Part shown: positions 6,533 through 14,905 of the stretch, piece after piece | Layout of the letters: every line of letters begins with the position of its first letter | Position numbering within the stretch: position 1 is the first letter of the stretch | Virus record (IMG/VR): IMGVR_UViG_3300042691_004259 | Span: 1 to 24,991 of that record | Strand: one strand, 5' to 3' | Origin: a virus | Length of the DNA: 24,991 nt | The notes under the pieces: model-generated | What the model was told of the DNA's origin: nothing | Databases searched by the model: none | The model's input: only the letters and a program-made list of their open reading frames with translations | Program-made: the position numbers and the translations under genes

Positions 6533-7125
6533 ATTTTCCTACGTGAGTCTAACCATACTTGATCTTTTCCTGCCTTGACAAATCTCTCAACAGGCATCAT
6601 CATAGCAGTTCCCCAATCATTTGCTTCGACTCGAACAAACGGAGATTGAACATGAGAATACAGATATTGCTTCACGCACGGTTTTGCTAAACCAAACTTT
6701 GCTATACCATCAATTAGCTGCCAAGAATAACGAAGTTTTGTTGTTTGATCCATCTTATCGTTGTTTCTAAACACCAATAAATTGTCCATTAGCTTTACTC
6801 TAAGCTGATATGGAAGGTAATGCATATTCAATCCAATAAACCCATCTTTGTTGGCTTTCCATGGGAATACCATTGGAAACCTATCATAGTATGGTAACGT
6901 GTCTTTTGTTTTAGGATCGTAGTAATATAAATATAAGTTACCTGGCAGCACCTTTGTACCAAGGGAGCTTAAATTGTTTTGTAGAATTTTATTTGGAGTT
7001 ATGCGTTTTCCAGCCATAAGTGCAACTTGCTGGTTGAACCATGCAGAAGACTTACGGCGCATATTGTCCATGTCGTAATGGTGTTTTACGAACAGATCTT
7101 GTAGTGGTTTATTAGTGCTTGCCAT
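6529..7125 (-). CDS. Probable DNA end protector (gp2-like)
   Basis: This is a 198-residue soluble protein of a family conserved in T4-like phages. It contains N-L-Y-L-Y-Y-Y-D-P-K near residue 64, then P-Y-Y-D-R-F-P-M-V-F-P-W and G-L-N-M-H-Y-L-P-Y. I associate this family with gp2, which in T4 protects the packaged DNA end from host RecBCD. The assignment rests on memory of annotated relatives and on the neighbouring gp4, which also adjoins gene 2 in T4. T4 gp2 is longer (about 274 aa). Without a search, a conserved virion structural protein is the safe description. It is basic at the C-terminus (D-S-R-R-K-I) and its stop overlaps the gp54 start. Confidence 0.5.
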   Translation of the reverse strand: MASTNKPLQDLFVKHHYDMDNMRRKSSAWFNQQVALMAGKRITPNKILQNNLSSLGTKVLPGNLYLYYYDPKTKDTLPYYDRFPMVFPWKANKDGFIGLNMHYLPYQLRVKLMDNLLVFRNNDKMDQTTKLRYSWQLIDGIAKFGLAKPCVKQYLYSHVQSPFVRVEANDWGTAMMMPVERFVKAGKDQVWLDSRRKI

Positions 7126-7132
7126 TGTTTAT

Positions 7133-7567
7133 TTATTTGATACCTAAGTGGTGTTCTGTTAGGATTGTAAACCCATATCCTCGGTCTTTAGCCCAGTTTT
7201 TAGCAGCTTCCCATTTAGCTTGGTTCTTTATATACGTAGCACTTTCCATTAGATATCTTTTGGTCTTTTTACCTGGAACTGGAGGGCGAGTCTGAGCATC
7301 TGGCTTGATCTCTATCAAATAGGTTTTTAACACACCGTTTTTGTCTTTTATTTGAATTTGAAAGTCTACGAAATAACGATGTATTTTGTTATCTAAAGGA
7401 CATCTGTATGGAACGATGGTTTCCTCAGATTTCCACTTTATTACACTAGGATTATGGTCGCACCATGAGGCGAACTTAGTCTCCCAAGACGAACGCATAA
7501 TTATGTTCGTTGGGTCGCCGCTATACTTTTGTGCATTTACAGGGATGTATCTTCTCTTGTGGAACAT
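7133..7567 (-). CDS. 4: Head completion nuclease gp4 (PD-(D/E)xK / TnsA-like fold)
   Basis: This is a homologue of T4 gp4, which is needed to finish filled heads before tails join. The sequence shows a PD-(D/E)xK nuclease core: a conserved Glu in S-S-W-E-T-K-F, the Asp in Y-F-V-D-F, and the E-I-K triplet in Y-L-I-E-I-K-P-D. The pattern N-A-Q-K-Y-S-G-D-P-T-N-I-I-M-R-S-S-W-E is typical of the family. The longest frame begins at a TTG at 7585, but relatives start close before the N-P-Q-K-Y-like motif, so I choose the ATG at 7567, giving 144 residues. This is the first gene of the minus-strand late operon, facing gp48 across a very short divergent region. Confidence 0.85.
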   Translation of the reverse strand: MFHKRRYIPVNAQKYSGDPTNIIMRSSWETKFASWCDHNPSVIKWKSEETIVPYRCPLDNKIHRYFVDFQIQIKDKNGVLKTYLIEIKPDAQTRPPVPGKKTKRYLMESATYIKNQAKWEAAKNWAKDRGYGFTILTEHHLGIK

Positions 7568-7611
7568 AAATAATAGTGATTGCAATTTACCAATAACTAT
7601 TTAGGGTTAAA
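7568..7611. promoter_or_regulatory. Divergent late-promoter region between gp4 and gp48
   Basis: Forty-four bases separate the two divergent late operons. T4-type late promoters are the octamer TATAAATA read by gp55. On the plus strand CATAAATA (7565-7572, 7 of 8) lies 39 bases before the gp48 ATG and overlaps the gp4 start codon. On the minus strand CCTAAATA (7605-7598, 6 of 8) lies 30 bases before the gp4 ATG. Both spacings suit late promoters, but in DNA this AT-rich such near matches are common. Function is therefore inference, supported mainly by the need for two divergent promoters here. Confidence 0.45.
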
Positions 7612-8787
7612 ATGGATTTATTCTCCAATGCATTTGAATCATTATCGCTAGACCAATTCGGCTCACTAGGTGATCTTTCATCCACTTCAATGATTGGTGG
7701 AACTGCTGCAGGTTCTAATCCCAATCAACAAGAAGGCAGATTTTCAAGTCCTGTAGATAAAAAGTACAGTATTGATCAACTAACGTATCCTGAAGACTTG
7801 TTTTCATCTCGACAAATTTATGGTGGCAACTACGTTGTATTCTATGTAAACGTTCCTGAAGACTCGAAACTACTTAAAGATGAAAAACAAGAAACTGTAG
7901 ATATTGGCGACTCTGAGCGTTTTCGAGCTAGAATAAATCAAGAAGGCTATGGTACTGCTGCTGCGCTGGGTGGGGGTTTTGCTGTCGGTGCATTGGGTGG
8001 TACTATTTTAAGTAATTTGGGTGGTAGTGGCAGCTCTTCTTCCACTTTGAAAGATGCTTTAATTGCTGGTGGTATAGGTTCCGCTGCAGCTGGAGTTGTT
8101 TCTGGTCAAGTCGGTGGTAAGATGAGTCGCCAGCAAAAACGTTTAAAGACTGCTATCGCCTTGCACGTACCAAACCAGTTAACGGCTAACTACAGTATGC
8201 AATGGGACGCTGAAGATACTGGATTATTTCAGGTTGGTGCTAAATTGGGTGAAGCTGGAGCCAAAGCTGTGGCAGAAATGTCTGTCAAACAACCCGCTAA
8301 AGATGCTGGTGGTGTAGTTGGAAGTGCACTAACAGGTGCTGCGCTTTCTTTACCTGGAGTTGGTGGCGCACTTTCTGCCATGTCTGGATTGGCATACAAC
8401 CCAAAGAAAGAACAACTGTTTAAGGGTGTTGATTTTAGAACATTTACATTCGATTACCAATTTGCTCCACGTTCGTCAACCGAAGCTGCAAATATTATGC
8501 GAATTGTTGAGATGTTTAAGTTACACATGCATCCAGAATTTAAAGACCAGGATAGCTTTATTTACATCTACCCGTCTGAGTTTGATATTCACTACTACCA
8601 TTTGATGAATGAAAATAAAGCTATATTCAAGCATACGTCTTGCGTATTGACTAACCTTTCTGTTAACTATACCCCAAATGCTAATTTTGCTACATTTGCA
8701 GACGGTTCTCCTACTCAGATAAACATTCAAATGACCTTCAAGGAACTAGCTATCTTGACTAAGAGTGAAATCGCTAAGGGATATTAA
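7612..8787 (+). CDS. 48: Baseplate tail-tube cap gp48
   Basis: This is a homologue of T4 gp48 (364 aa; here 391), which sits on the hub and starts tube assembly together with gp54. The C-terminal half shows F-D-Y-Q-F-A-P-R-S-S-T-E-A-A-N-I-M-R, matching T4 F-T-W-D-L-T-P-R-S-T-E-D-L-M-A-I. It also shows V-N-Y-T-P-N-A-N-F-A-T-F followed by M-T-F-K-E-L-A-I-L-T, matching T4 F-D-K-T-P-N-G-N-F and M-R-E-I-I-T-L. The middle carries two Gly/Ala-rich, mildly hydrophobic stretches (about residues 115-170 and 235-265) that T4 lacks in this form. It is the first gene of the plus-strand baseplate operon, followed three bases later by gp53. Confidence 0.88.
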   Translation: MDLFSNAFESLSLDQFGSLGDLSSTSMIGGTAAGSNPNQQEGRFSSPVDKKYSIDQLTYPEDLFSSRQIYGGNYVVFYVNVPEDSKLLKDEKQETVDIGDSERFRARINQEGYGTAAALGGGFAVGALGGTILSNLGGSGSSSSTLKDALIAGGIGSAAAGVVSGQVGGKMSRQQKRLKTAIALHVPNQLTANYSMQWDAEDTGLFQVGAKLGEAGAKAVAEMSVKQPAKDAGGVVGSALTGAALSLPGVGGALSAMSGLAYNPKKEQLFKGVDFRTFTFDYQFAPRSSTEAANIMRIVEMFKLHMHPEFKDQDSFIYIYPSEFDIHYYHLMNENKAIFKHTSCVLTNLSVNYTPNANFATFADGSPTQINIQMTFKELAILTKSEIAKGY

Positions 8788-8790
8788 TAT

Positions 8791-9573
8791 ATGTACTTCG
8801 AAGAATTTAATAAGATACCATACGATTTTCCAGCTAAAGTAGATGGAAGTAATGAGTTTATCTTTGTTAAAGACATAACAAAGAATGTTCGTTTTAGAAA
8901 AGACTTTTTACAGTCGCTATTGTTGTATGAAGACTATCGTATAATTGATGGAGAAACTCCAGAAATTATATCAGAAAAGCTATATGGAACTCCATACTAC
9001 CATTGGGTTCTAATGCTTGCTAACTCTAAGTTTGATTATATACAAGACTTTCCACTTTCTGTTAACAAGTTAGATATAATGATAGAATCTAAGTATGGTG
9101 ATAGAAAGCATGACATAAGTTACTTCACTAACACCCAAAGAAATAGAATACAAGGTAATCAGTTTATACTTGCTGAAAATGTTTATTTGGAAGAAGAAGG
9201 GCAGTACTTGATCAATAAGATTAAAATTGGTACTGTCATTAAAAAACAAACTAAAAATGGAATTTATACTGGCTATGTTAAAGAATTAGACGCAGAAAAC
9301 TTAAGATTAGATGTTCTTTTGTCTACCAGTGGGTTTAAAACTGGTGAGTTAGTTCAAGCATATAATTATGTTGAAGATGCTGCAGGTGCTACTGTAGAAG
9401 AATATCTTGGAGAGTTTCGAGCAGAAGATGTACAATATCCATTGGATGTTTTATCTGTAACTAACTACGAGTATGAGATTTTACAAAATGAAAAGAAACG
9501 CATCTTAAAAGTTATACCAAAGATATACTTAGATCAGATAATTAGCGAATATTCAGACATGATGCAAATTTAA
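8791..9573 (+). CDS. 53: Baseplate wedge subunit gp53
   Basis: This is a homologue of T4 gp53, a LysM-like wedge protein that bolts wedges to the hub. The hallmark is I-I-S-E-K-L-Y-G-T-P-Y-Y-H-W-V-L-M-L-A-N near residues 66-85, matching T4 Y-G-N-P-Q-L-Y-W-V-L-L-M. The C-terminal Y-E-Y-E-I-L-Q-N-E-K-K-R-I-L-K-V-I matches T4 Y-E-A-A-V-L-E-N-E-K-L-R-Q-I-K-I-I. At 260 residues it is about 60 longer than in T4. The extra length is a small beta-type module at about 145-190 (T-K-N-G-I-Y-T-G-Y-V-K-E-L-D). AAGGGA at the end of gp48 serves as ribosome binding site. Confidence 0.9.
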   Translation: MYFEEFNKIPYDFPAKVDGSNEFIFVKDITKNVRFRKDFLQSLLLYEDYRIIDGETPEIISEKLYGTPYYHWVLMLANSKFDYIQDFPLSVNKLDIMIESKYGDRKHDISYFTNTQRNRIQGNQFILAENVYLEEEGQYLINKIKIGTVIKKQTKNGIYTGYVKELDAENLRLDVLLSTSGFKTGELVQAYNYVEDAAGATVEEYLGEFRAEDVQYPLDVLSVTNYEYEILQNEKKRILKVIPKIYLDQIISEYSDMMQI

Positions 9574-9574
9574 T

Positions 9575-10876
9575 ATGGCAGAAAATACACAAACATTAAG
9601 TTTTGCAGGTGATGTTACAGTTCAAAAATGTTCTGTTATATCATCTGCTGGAGTAGAGTTCTCTGTTAAAGGACAACTGATAGGTCTACAGATTTTCGAA
9701 GATTTATATTCTCCATTTATTAGTGGTACTGTAATTTTCAGAGATTCCTTAGACTTTGTTAATGCTTTACCATTCGTCGGACAAGAAACTCTCAGCCTTA
9801 TTGTATATACTCCATCATTAGAACGCAATGGTGGAAAAATAGAAGGGCAATTTTATATTCATAAAATGAAGGATCGTGAATATGATGGTGACCGAAGTGT
9901 TGTATATGAAATGTCTTTTATATCCAAAGAATTCTTAAATGATGTAAACGTTAAAATGAGCCGTGGATATCAGGGAAAGGTTTCTGAGATTGCACGAGAG
10001 GTATTGACGGATAAATCTGCAGCATTCGATACTGTTAAGAAATTAAACATTGAAGAGAGTAAAAATAGTATAAAGTATGTTTCTAATTATTGGTCACCTG
10101 TACGAAATATGAATTATCTTGCAGATAGAGCATTGAATAAAACAGGATCTCCTTCTTATGTATTTTTTGAGAATCGCGATGGCTTTAACTTTGGTTCATT
10201 AGACTTATTGATGTCAAGTGATAATAAACCCGTTCAGAAATTTAATTATTCAAATTCAACTCGTAATATCTCTAATTCTGGTTCAGCCAATAGAGACTTC
10301 AATCATGATTATAAAAAGATATCTACATTTTCAGTCACTGATGGCTTTAATACCATGGAACGTTTACGTAATGGTATGATTGCTTCTAGATTGCATTCGT
10401 ATGATTTAACGAGTAAACAAATAGACATCAGAAACTTTGATATATTCAACAACTTCAAAGAAAAGAAACACTTGAACGCATTTCCAACTGTTTCTACTAA
10501 CCTGCCTGCATACTATACATCAAAGATGTTGCTTGTTCCAAAAAGCACTATGCAATTTACAGGGTTTGATGACGTATCCAATATAAAGTTTTTACAAAGA
10601 AGAATATCTGAATTAAATCAAGCGAATGACTTCAAGCTAACTATAACAGTTCCTGGTCGACTGGATTATACTGTTGGTCAAACTGTAGTTATTCAATCTT
10701 TTCAAGTAGAGCCTATTAAAGACAGAGATACGTTATCAGAAATATCAGATAAGATTTTCTCTGGGCGTTATCTGGTCTCGGCAATCAATCACTTTATCAC
10801 ACAAAAGTCTCATGAATGCACAATTGAGCTTATAAAGGATTCATATATTAAAGACGTTTTTAAGGGTGGTAACTAA
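9575..10876 (+). CDS. 27: Baseplate hub subunit gp27-like
   Basis: This 433-residue protein fits the gp27/gpD hub family, which forms the trimeric ring that joins tube and central spike and holds gp5. Its context is decisive: it is encoded between gp53 and gp5 and its stop overlaps the gp5 start (TAATG). Visible features include I-F-E-D-L-Y-S-P-F-I-S-G-T-V-I-F near residues 39-54, a two-layer beta-rich profile, and near the C-terminus V-P-G-R-L-D-Y-T-V-G-Q-T-V and F-S-G-R-Y-L-V-S-A-I-N-H, features typical of gp27-like hub proteins of aquatic T4-like phages. T4 gp27 is 391 residues. Confidence 0.85.
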   Translation: MAENTQTLSFAGDVTVQKCSVISSAGVEFSVKGQLIGLQIFEDLYSPFISGTVIFRDSLDFVNALPFVGQETLSLIVYTPSLERNGGKIEGQFYIHKMKDREYDGDRSVVYEMSFISKEFLNDVNVKMSRGYQGKVSEIAREVLTDKSAAFDTVKKLNIEESKNSIKYVSNYWSPVRNMNYLADRALNKTGSPSYVFFENRDGFNFGSLDLLMSSDNKPVQKFNYSNSTRNISNSGSANRDFNHDYKKISTFSVTDGFNTMERLRNGMIASRLHSYDLTSKQIDIRNFDIFNNFKEKKHLNAFPTVSTNLPAYYTSKMLLVPKSTMQFTGFDDVSNIKFLQRRISELNQANDFKLTITVPGRLDYTVGQTVVIQSFQVEPIKDRDTLSEISDKIFSGRYLVSAINHFITQKSHECTIELIKDSYIKDVFKGGN

Positions 10877-13800
10877 TGTTATATACTGGTGTTGTTGAAA
10901 ATAGAAATGATCCACTGAAACTTGGTCGTTGCCAAGTTAGAGTATTAGGTCTTCACACAGATGATAAAAGTATTCTTCCAACGGAAGATTTACCATGGGC
11001 GCACCCGTTACAACCTATCACTTCTGCTGCCATGAATGGTATTGGGCAATCTCCACTAGGAGTTGTTCCTGGTACTTGGGTTGTGGTTATGTTTAGTGAT
11101 GGAGAAGATCAGCAACAGCCTATCATCTTAGGTTCTCTTGGCGGAATTTACTTAACTAAAAATGCTACAATTGACGGTGGTGGTGGTGATATTGTTGTAG
11201 ATGAAACACCAAGTAATGCAGTTAAAGATAGTTCTGGTAATGTAGTGACTGATGGTAGCGGTAAACCTATCACAACAACACCTAATCCTGAACCACCAAC
11301 TCCATCCAACCAACCAAAACAAGAGCCAGTAACTGCCCAAAACGTAAATAGTAATGATTCTATTCCTACAAAGCCACCTGCAAATTCAGTGGCAAAAGGT
11401 TCTGAAGGTAAAGCAGAACAAGGTATCAAAGCACTAATCGCAGCATGTGATAAAGTAGGTTTATCTACGAGATATGCCAAAGCTGCATTGCTGGGTATTG
11501 CTGGTGGAGAATCTACTTGGATTCCTCAAAAGGAAATGTACAACTATTCTCCAGATAGATTACGTCAGATCTTCAAAAGCGTTACTGATGCTGATGTTGA
11601 AAAATATAGCTACGCTCAACGTAAAGGTATGACCAGAGAAGAATTCTTTAAGTTTTTCTATGGACCAACCTTTAGAGGTAAGGGATTCCTTGGTAATTTA
11701 ACTGATGAAGACGGTGGTAAGTTTTACGGTCGAGGTTTTATTCAGTTGACTGGTCGTGGAAACTATGAGCAATACAAAAAGCTAACTGGTATTGATATTG
11801 TTGGTAATCCAGATTTACTTGATACTGATTTAACAGGCAGTGCTATAATTGCAGCTACCTATCTAACCCGTAGAGTAAACTCTTGGCAGAAATTGATGTA
11901 CGAAGAAGGATTCTATGGCGCTGCTAAGTCTGCTGTTGGATTTAACTCACCAGACATTGCAGCCAAGAAAAAGGCATACTACGAATACTTCATGAATGGA
12001 TTGAAGTCTGTAGACACGACAAATAAAGAGGCATCAGCTGGGGATGAACCACCATCTCAACAAGCCATCGAAGCGGCACCACCAGAAAAGCGTGCTGCAC
12101 TTAAAGAAGATAGATCTCAAAATAAGGTTAAAGGATTTACTGATCCTGATGGAAAGTATCCACTTAGAGACTATGCCAATGAAGCAGATACCAATAGACT
12201 ATCACGTGGTGTTTTAGAAGGCACATGCTTTGAGTTTAAAGACCAAACTTTGATTAAGGACGTGCCATTAGCCAATGGCGGGACTTGGTCACAACCACAA
12301 TCAGCTTACTCAGCAGTTTATCCATACAATAAAGTTATGGAAACTGAGTCTGGTCATATCATGGAGTTTGATGACAGCCCTGCAGCTGAGCGCATTCATA
12401 TGTACCATAGAAAGGGTACGTTCTTTGAGATTGATCCAAATGGTTCTCGTGTCACTCACATAGTAGGTGATGATTACCATATATGCGATCGTAACGGAAA
12501 TATCTACTTTGGTGGTAACGTCAACATAACTGCTGGAACTGGTGCTAAGATATTGGTTCGTGGTGATGCTGAGATACAAGTAGAAGGTAAGACAAATGCA
12601 GTATTTCAAAATGACGTAACTATTGGTGCTGCCAACGATGTTAAAATTGCAGTGGCAAATGACTTGCAAATTAAAGTTGGCGGAGAATTTACATTAGATG
12701 TTGGAAAGAATGCATCTATTTTAACTGCCGCAGATCTAACATTACAGACTGAAGGTGACACGAACATAGTTACTACTGGTGATAACTTATTTGCTTCTGA
12801 AGGAGACACTAATATTGCCGCATCTGGAGACGCTATTGTGTTTGCTGATGGAGATACTGGAATTGGTGCTTCTGGTGACATAACTATCAAAGCTGGTGGA
12901 GATGCTGGATTAGGTGGTGGTGGCAGCGTTGATGTTTCAGCTGGCGGTGTTGTTAGTATTGACGGTTCGTTAGTTGATCTAGGTAATGGAGCATCAGTTG
13001 GAGATGTCGAGAAAGCAGAATCACCAGAAGCAATTGAAGCATTAGAGTTGACTCCACCTGAAAAGGCAGAACCAGGTGGTAGTGCCATGGAAAACTTGGA
13101 ACCGCCTGCGCGAGTTGGACAACCTTCTACAAAGTTTGAAACACCAGATGAATGGAACAGTGAAGAAGGTAAAGCGCAATCAGGTGATATCAGTTCAAAT
13201 CCGCAAGCTGCAAACCCAGCAAATGCTCCATCTTCTAGCGCTAATGAAGAGTTGGCTCAACCAGCGCCAGGCAATAATGTACAGGGTACAGATGTTAATC
13301 GAGAAACTTATAAGAATGCTGACCCTAAAGCGTTCACTAGAGATTATAAACTGTCTAAGAACTTTACAATTGGTCACTTGATGAGTGCTCAAACTATCTT
13401 GCGTGATGCTGAATTGCCACCAGGTAAAGGTGACTCTTTCTCTGGTTATAAGCTGTTTACTCAAGCGGATCTTGTTGCGAACATGGCTGACTTGGCACAG
13501 AACATCTGTGAACCTATCTGGGATATTCTTGGACCACCAGCTGGTGTGCATAGAGTTTCTAGTAAAACTGGTCGTTGGGTTATCACATCAGGTTTGCGTA
13601 ATGCAGGAAACGTTAAACAATCTGGCGATACTTCGGATCATAACAAAGGTCGTGCGTTGGACTTCCAACTTTGGCCAGGTGGTCGTTACCTAGAAACATT
13701 GGATCTGGCAGCTCAGTTAGAAAAGATCTTGCCTTATCATCAAATGATTCTAGAATACAGAGACCCATCCGCATCTAAGGGTGCATGGCAAAACTGGATT

Positions 13801-13923
13801 CACATTGCTTACAAGCAAGGCGGATTGAAACAGGCATTTACGATGTACAACGATAAGACTGTAAATGCGCAAGGAACACCTACTCCTGGAGCACGTGGAT
13901 TCTTCTTATTTGGTCCTAAGTAA
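10876..13923 (+). CDS. 5: Baseplate central spike gp5 with GH19 and M15-peptidase-like domains
   Basis: This 1015-residue protein is a gp5-type spike, needed to pierce the outer membrane and open the wall. Domain order: OB-fold (about 1-92, with V-P-G-T-W-V-V-V-M-F); a Pro/Asn-rich linker to about 178; a GH19 (chitinase/lysozyme-like) domain at about 180-378, with a probable catalytic Glu212 in G-G-E-S-T-W and the family signature G-R-G-F-I-Q-L-T-G-R-G-N-Y at 285-297. The gp5 C-terminal domain begins near 430 (Y-S-A-V-Y-P-Y-N then E-T-E-S-G-H). A beta-helix needle of short Gly-Asp repeats covers about 535-712, followed by a disordered linker. Last is a peptidase M15-like domain with S-D-H-N-K-G-R-A-L-D (His922, Asp929) and W-I-H (His976). 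T4 gp5 (575 aa) has a GH24 lysozyme instead and nothing after the needle. Confidence 0.93.
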   Translation: MLYTGVVENRNDPLKLGRCQVRVLGLHTDDKSILPTEDLPWAHPLQPITSAAMNGIGQSPLGVVPGTWVVVMFSDGEDQQQPIILGSLGGIYLTKNATIDGGGGDIVVDETPSNAVKDSSGNVVTDGSGKPITTTPNPEPPTPSNQPKQEPVTAQNVNSNDSIPTKPPANSVAKGSEGKAEQGIKALIAACDKVGLSTRYAKAALLGIAGGESTWIPQKEMYNYSPDRLRQIFKSVTDADVEKYSYAQRKGMTREEFFKFFYGPTFRGKGFLGNLTDEDGGKFYGRGFIQLTGRGNYEQYKKLTGIDIVGNPDLLDTDLTGSAIIAATYLTRRVNSWQKLMYEEGFYGAAKSAVGFNSPDIAAKKKAYYEYFMNGLKSVDTTNKEASAGDEPPSQQAIEAAPPEKRAALKEDRSQNKVKGFTDPDGKYPLRDYANEADTNRLSRGVLEGTCFEFKDQTLIKDVPLANGGTWSQPQSAYSAVYPYNKVMETESGHIMEFDDSPAAERIHMYHRKGTFFEIDPNGSRVTHIVGDDYHICDRNGNIYFGGNVNITAGTGAKILVRGDAEIQVEGKTNAVFQNDVTIGAANDVKIAVANDLQIKVGGEFTLDVGKNASILTAADLTLQTEGDTNIVTTGDNLFASEGDTNIAASGDAIVFADGDTGIGASGDITIKAGGDAGLGGGGSVDVSAGGVVSIDGSLVDLGNGASVGDVEKAESPEAIEALELTPPEKAEPGGSAMENLEPPARVGQPSTKFETPDEWNSEEGKAQSGDISSNPQAANPANAPSSSANEELAQPAPGNNVQGTDVNRETYKNADPKAFTRDYKLSKNFTIGHLMSAQTILRDAELPPGKGDSFSGYKLFTQADLVANMADLAQNICEPIWDILGPPAGVHRVSSKTGRWVITSGLRNAGNVKQSGDTSDHNKGRALDFQLWPGGRYLETLDLAAQLEKILPYHQMILEYRDPSASKGAWQNWIHIAYKQGGLKQAFTMYNDKTVNAQGTPTPGARGFFLFGPK

Positions 13924-14591
13924 TGACTGAACTTGTATTTAATTCTAGCGTTGATATTTCTGATGGCGATGATATCGAATTACAAGTCCCTGACGTATCT
14001 AGTGGTGGACAAGTCAAAGTAACATACTCAGAACATGTTGGATTTCCAAGTGGAATTCCAGGAGATAGATATCTGACATTTTCTGAAGATGGTCTTTCAT
14101 TGCCAGCTAATCTGATACCATCTGTATATCAGGGAACTACATTTTCTATTAAGATAACATTTAGTGTTTTAGATGAGTTACTATCAACAGAAGAAGTTCC
14201 TGTATACATTTCTCCTACCTTAGTCACATGCACCACAAATACACAAGCCTTTGGTATTATTGCTCAAAGCAGTTCAGTTAGTTCTATGGTTTTGTCTGGA
14301 ACTGCAGTTCGTTTATTTGAAGATGAATTTTATACATACTTAACTAGACCTAATGAAACTGTAACTTTATCTGCGATAAATAATACTGAAGTTGCAGAAT
14401 TCTACTCAGTTGTTAACTATCAAGAACCTGCTTCAAAAGAAACATCTAGAACTTACAGTTTTAACGTTAATTATACAGATTCTTCTGGTATTCCAAAAAC
14501 TGCAACTAAAAATATACAACAGTACTTCTACTGGAACTACGCAATTTCAATGGCTAATTTCTCAGTCGAAGTAGATAAAGGGGTTAAATAA
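13923..14591 (+). CDS. Hypothetical beta-rich protein encoded between spike and PAAR tip
   Basis: I do not recognise this 222-residue protein. It is rich in Thr, Ser, Val and Tyr, with alternating hydrophobic residues that suggest a beta-sandwich. It has one cysteine, no membrane segment and no signal peptide. Residues about 1-35 contain a D-G-D-D-I-E-L-Q-V-P stretch that reads like the edge of a beta domain. Its ATG shares a base with the gp5 stop, and its own stop overlaps the PAAR gene start, so it is translated within the spike cluster. A structural role at or near the central spike, or a chaperone for spike or tip assembly, is inferred from position only. Confidence 0.8.
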   Translation: MTELVFNSSVDISDGDDIELQVPDVSSGGQVKVTYSEHVGFPSGIPGDRYLTFSEDGLSLPANLIPSVYQGTTFSIKITFSVLDELLSTEEVPVYISPTLVTCTTNTQAFGIIAQSSSVSSMVLSGTAVRLFEDEFYTYLTRPNETVTLSAINNTEVAEFYSVVNYQEPASKETSRTYSFNVNYTDSSGIPKTATKNIQQYFYWNYAISMANFSVEVDKGVK

Positions 14592-14905
14592 TGCCAGCAG
14601 TAGCAAGATCTAGTGGTAGTGATAAAGTTATGTCTCCAGACGGTACTGGTAAAAAATGTAGATTTCCTGTTAAAACATCAACAGGTGCACCAGGACAAAG
14701 TAAAGTTCGTGTGCAAGGCATATTTGTTGTAGTTAATGGAGATACTGTAGCACCACATTTGAAATCAGGATGTAGCCCTGATACATCTACTTTGGGTGGT
14801 GGCTCTTCTAAAGTTCATGCTAATGGAAGACCAGTAGCTAGAATTGGCGATAGTTATGGTGATAATATAATAACCTCAGGCAGCACTAAAGTAATGGCAG
14901 CATAA
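14591..14905 (+). CDS. PAAR-motif spike tip protein
   Basis: This 104-residue protein is of the PAAR family, the sharpened cone that caps the gp5 needle (T4 gp5.4). It shows the Gly/Pro-rich turns and metal-binding residues expected: M-P-A-V-A-R-S-S at the start, V-V-V-N-G-D-T-V-A-P-H in the middle, and S-K-V-H-A-N-G-R-P-V-A-R-I-G-D near residues 75-89, ending S-G-S-T-K-V-M-A-A. His57, Cys62 and His77 are candidate metal ligands. The gene overlaps both neighbours by one base and precedes gp25, as is common in contractile-tail loci. Confidence 0.9.
   Translation: MPAVARSSGSDKVMSPDGTGKKCRFPVKTSTGAPGQSKVRVQGIFVVVNGDTVAPHLKSGCSPDTSTLGGGSSKVHANGRPVARIGDSYGDNIITSGSTKVMAA

Noticed and set aside
6936-6943. 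Perfect TATAAATA on the plus strand
   Set aside because: It lies inside a minus-strand gene (Tyr-rich stretch) with no plus-strand gene for over 600 bases; several chance copies are expected in DNA this AT-rich.
7130-7137. AATAAATA on the minus strand at the gp4 end
   Set aside because: It is too close to the next ATG (7125) to leave room for a transcript start and leader; it is part of the gp4 stop region.
7568-7585. TTG at 7585 as the gp4 start
   Set aside because: It would add six residues before the first ATG, lacks a clear ribosome binding site, and relatives begin near the ATG position.
12606-13088. 160-codon minus-strand open frame
   Set aside because: It is antisense to the beta-helix repeat of gp5; low-complexity Ser/Pro/Ala composition mirrors the sense repeats.
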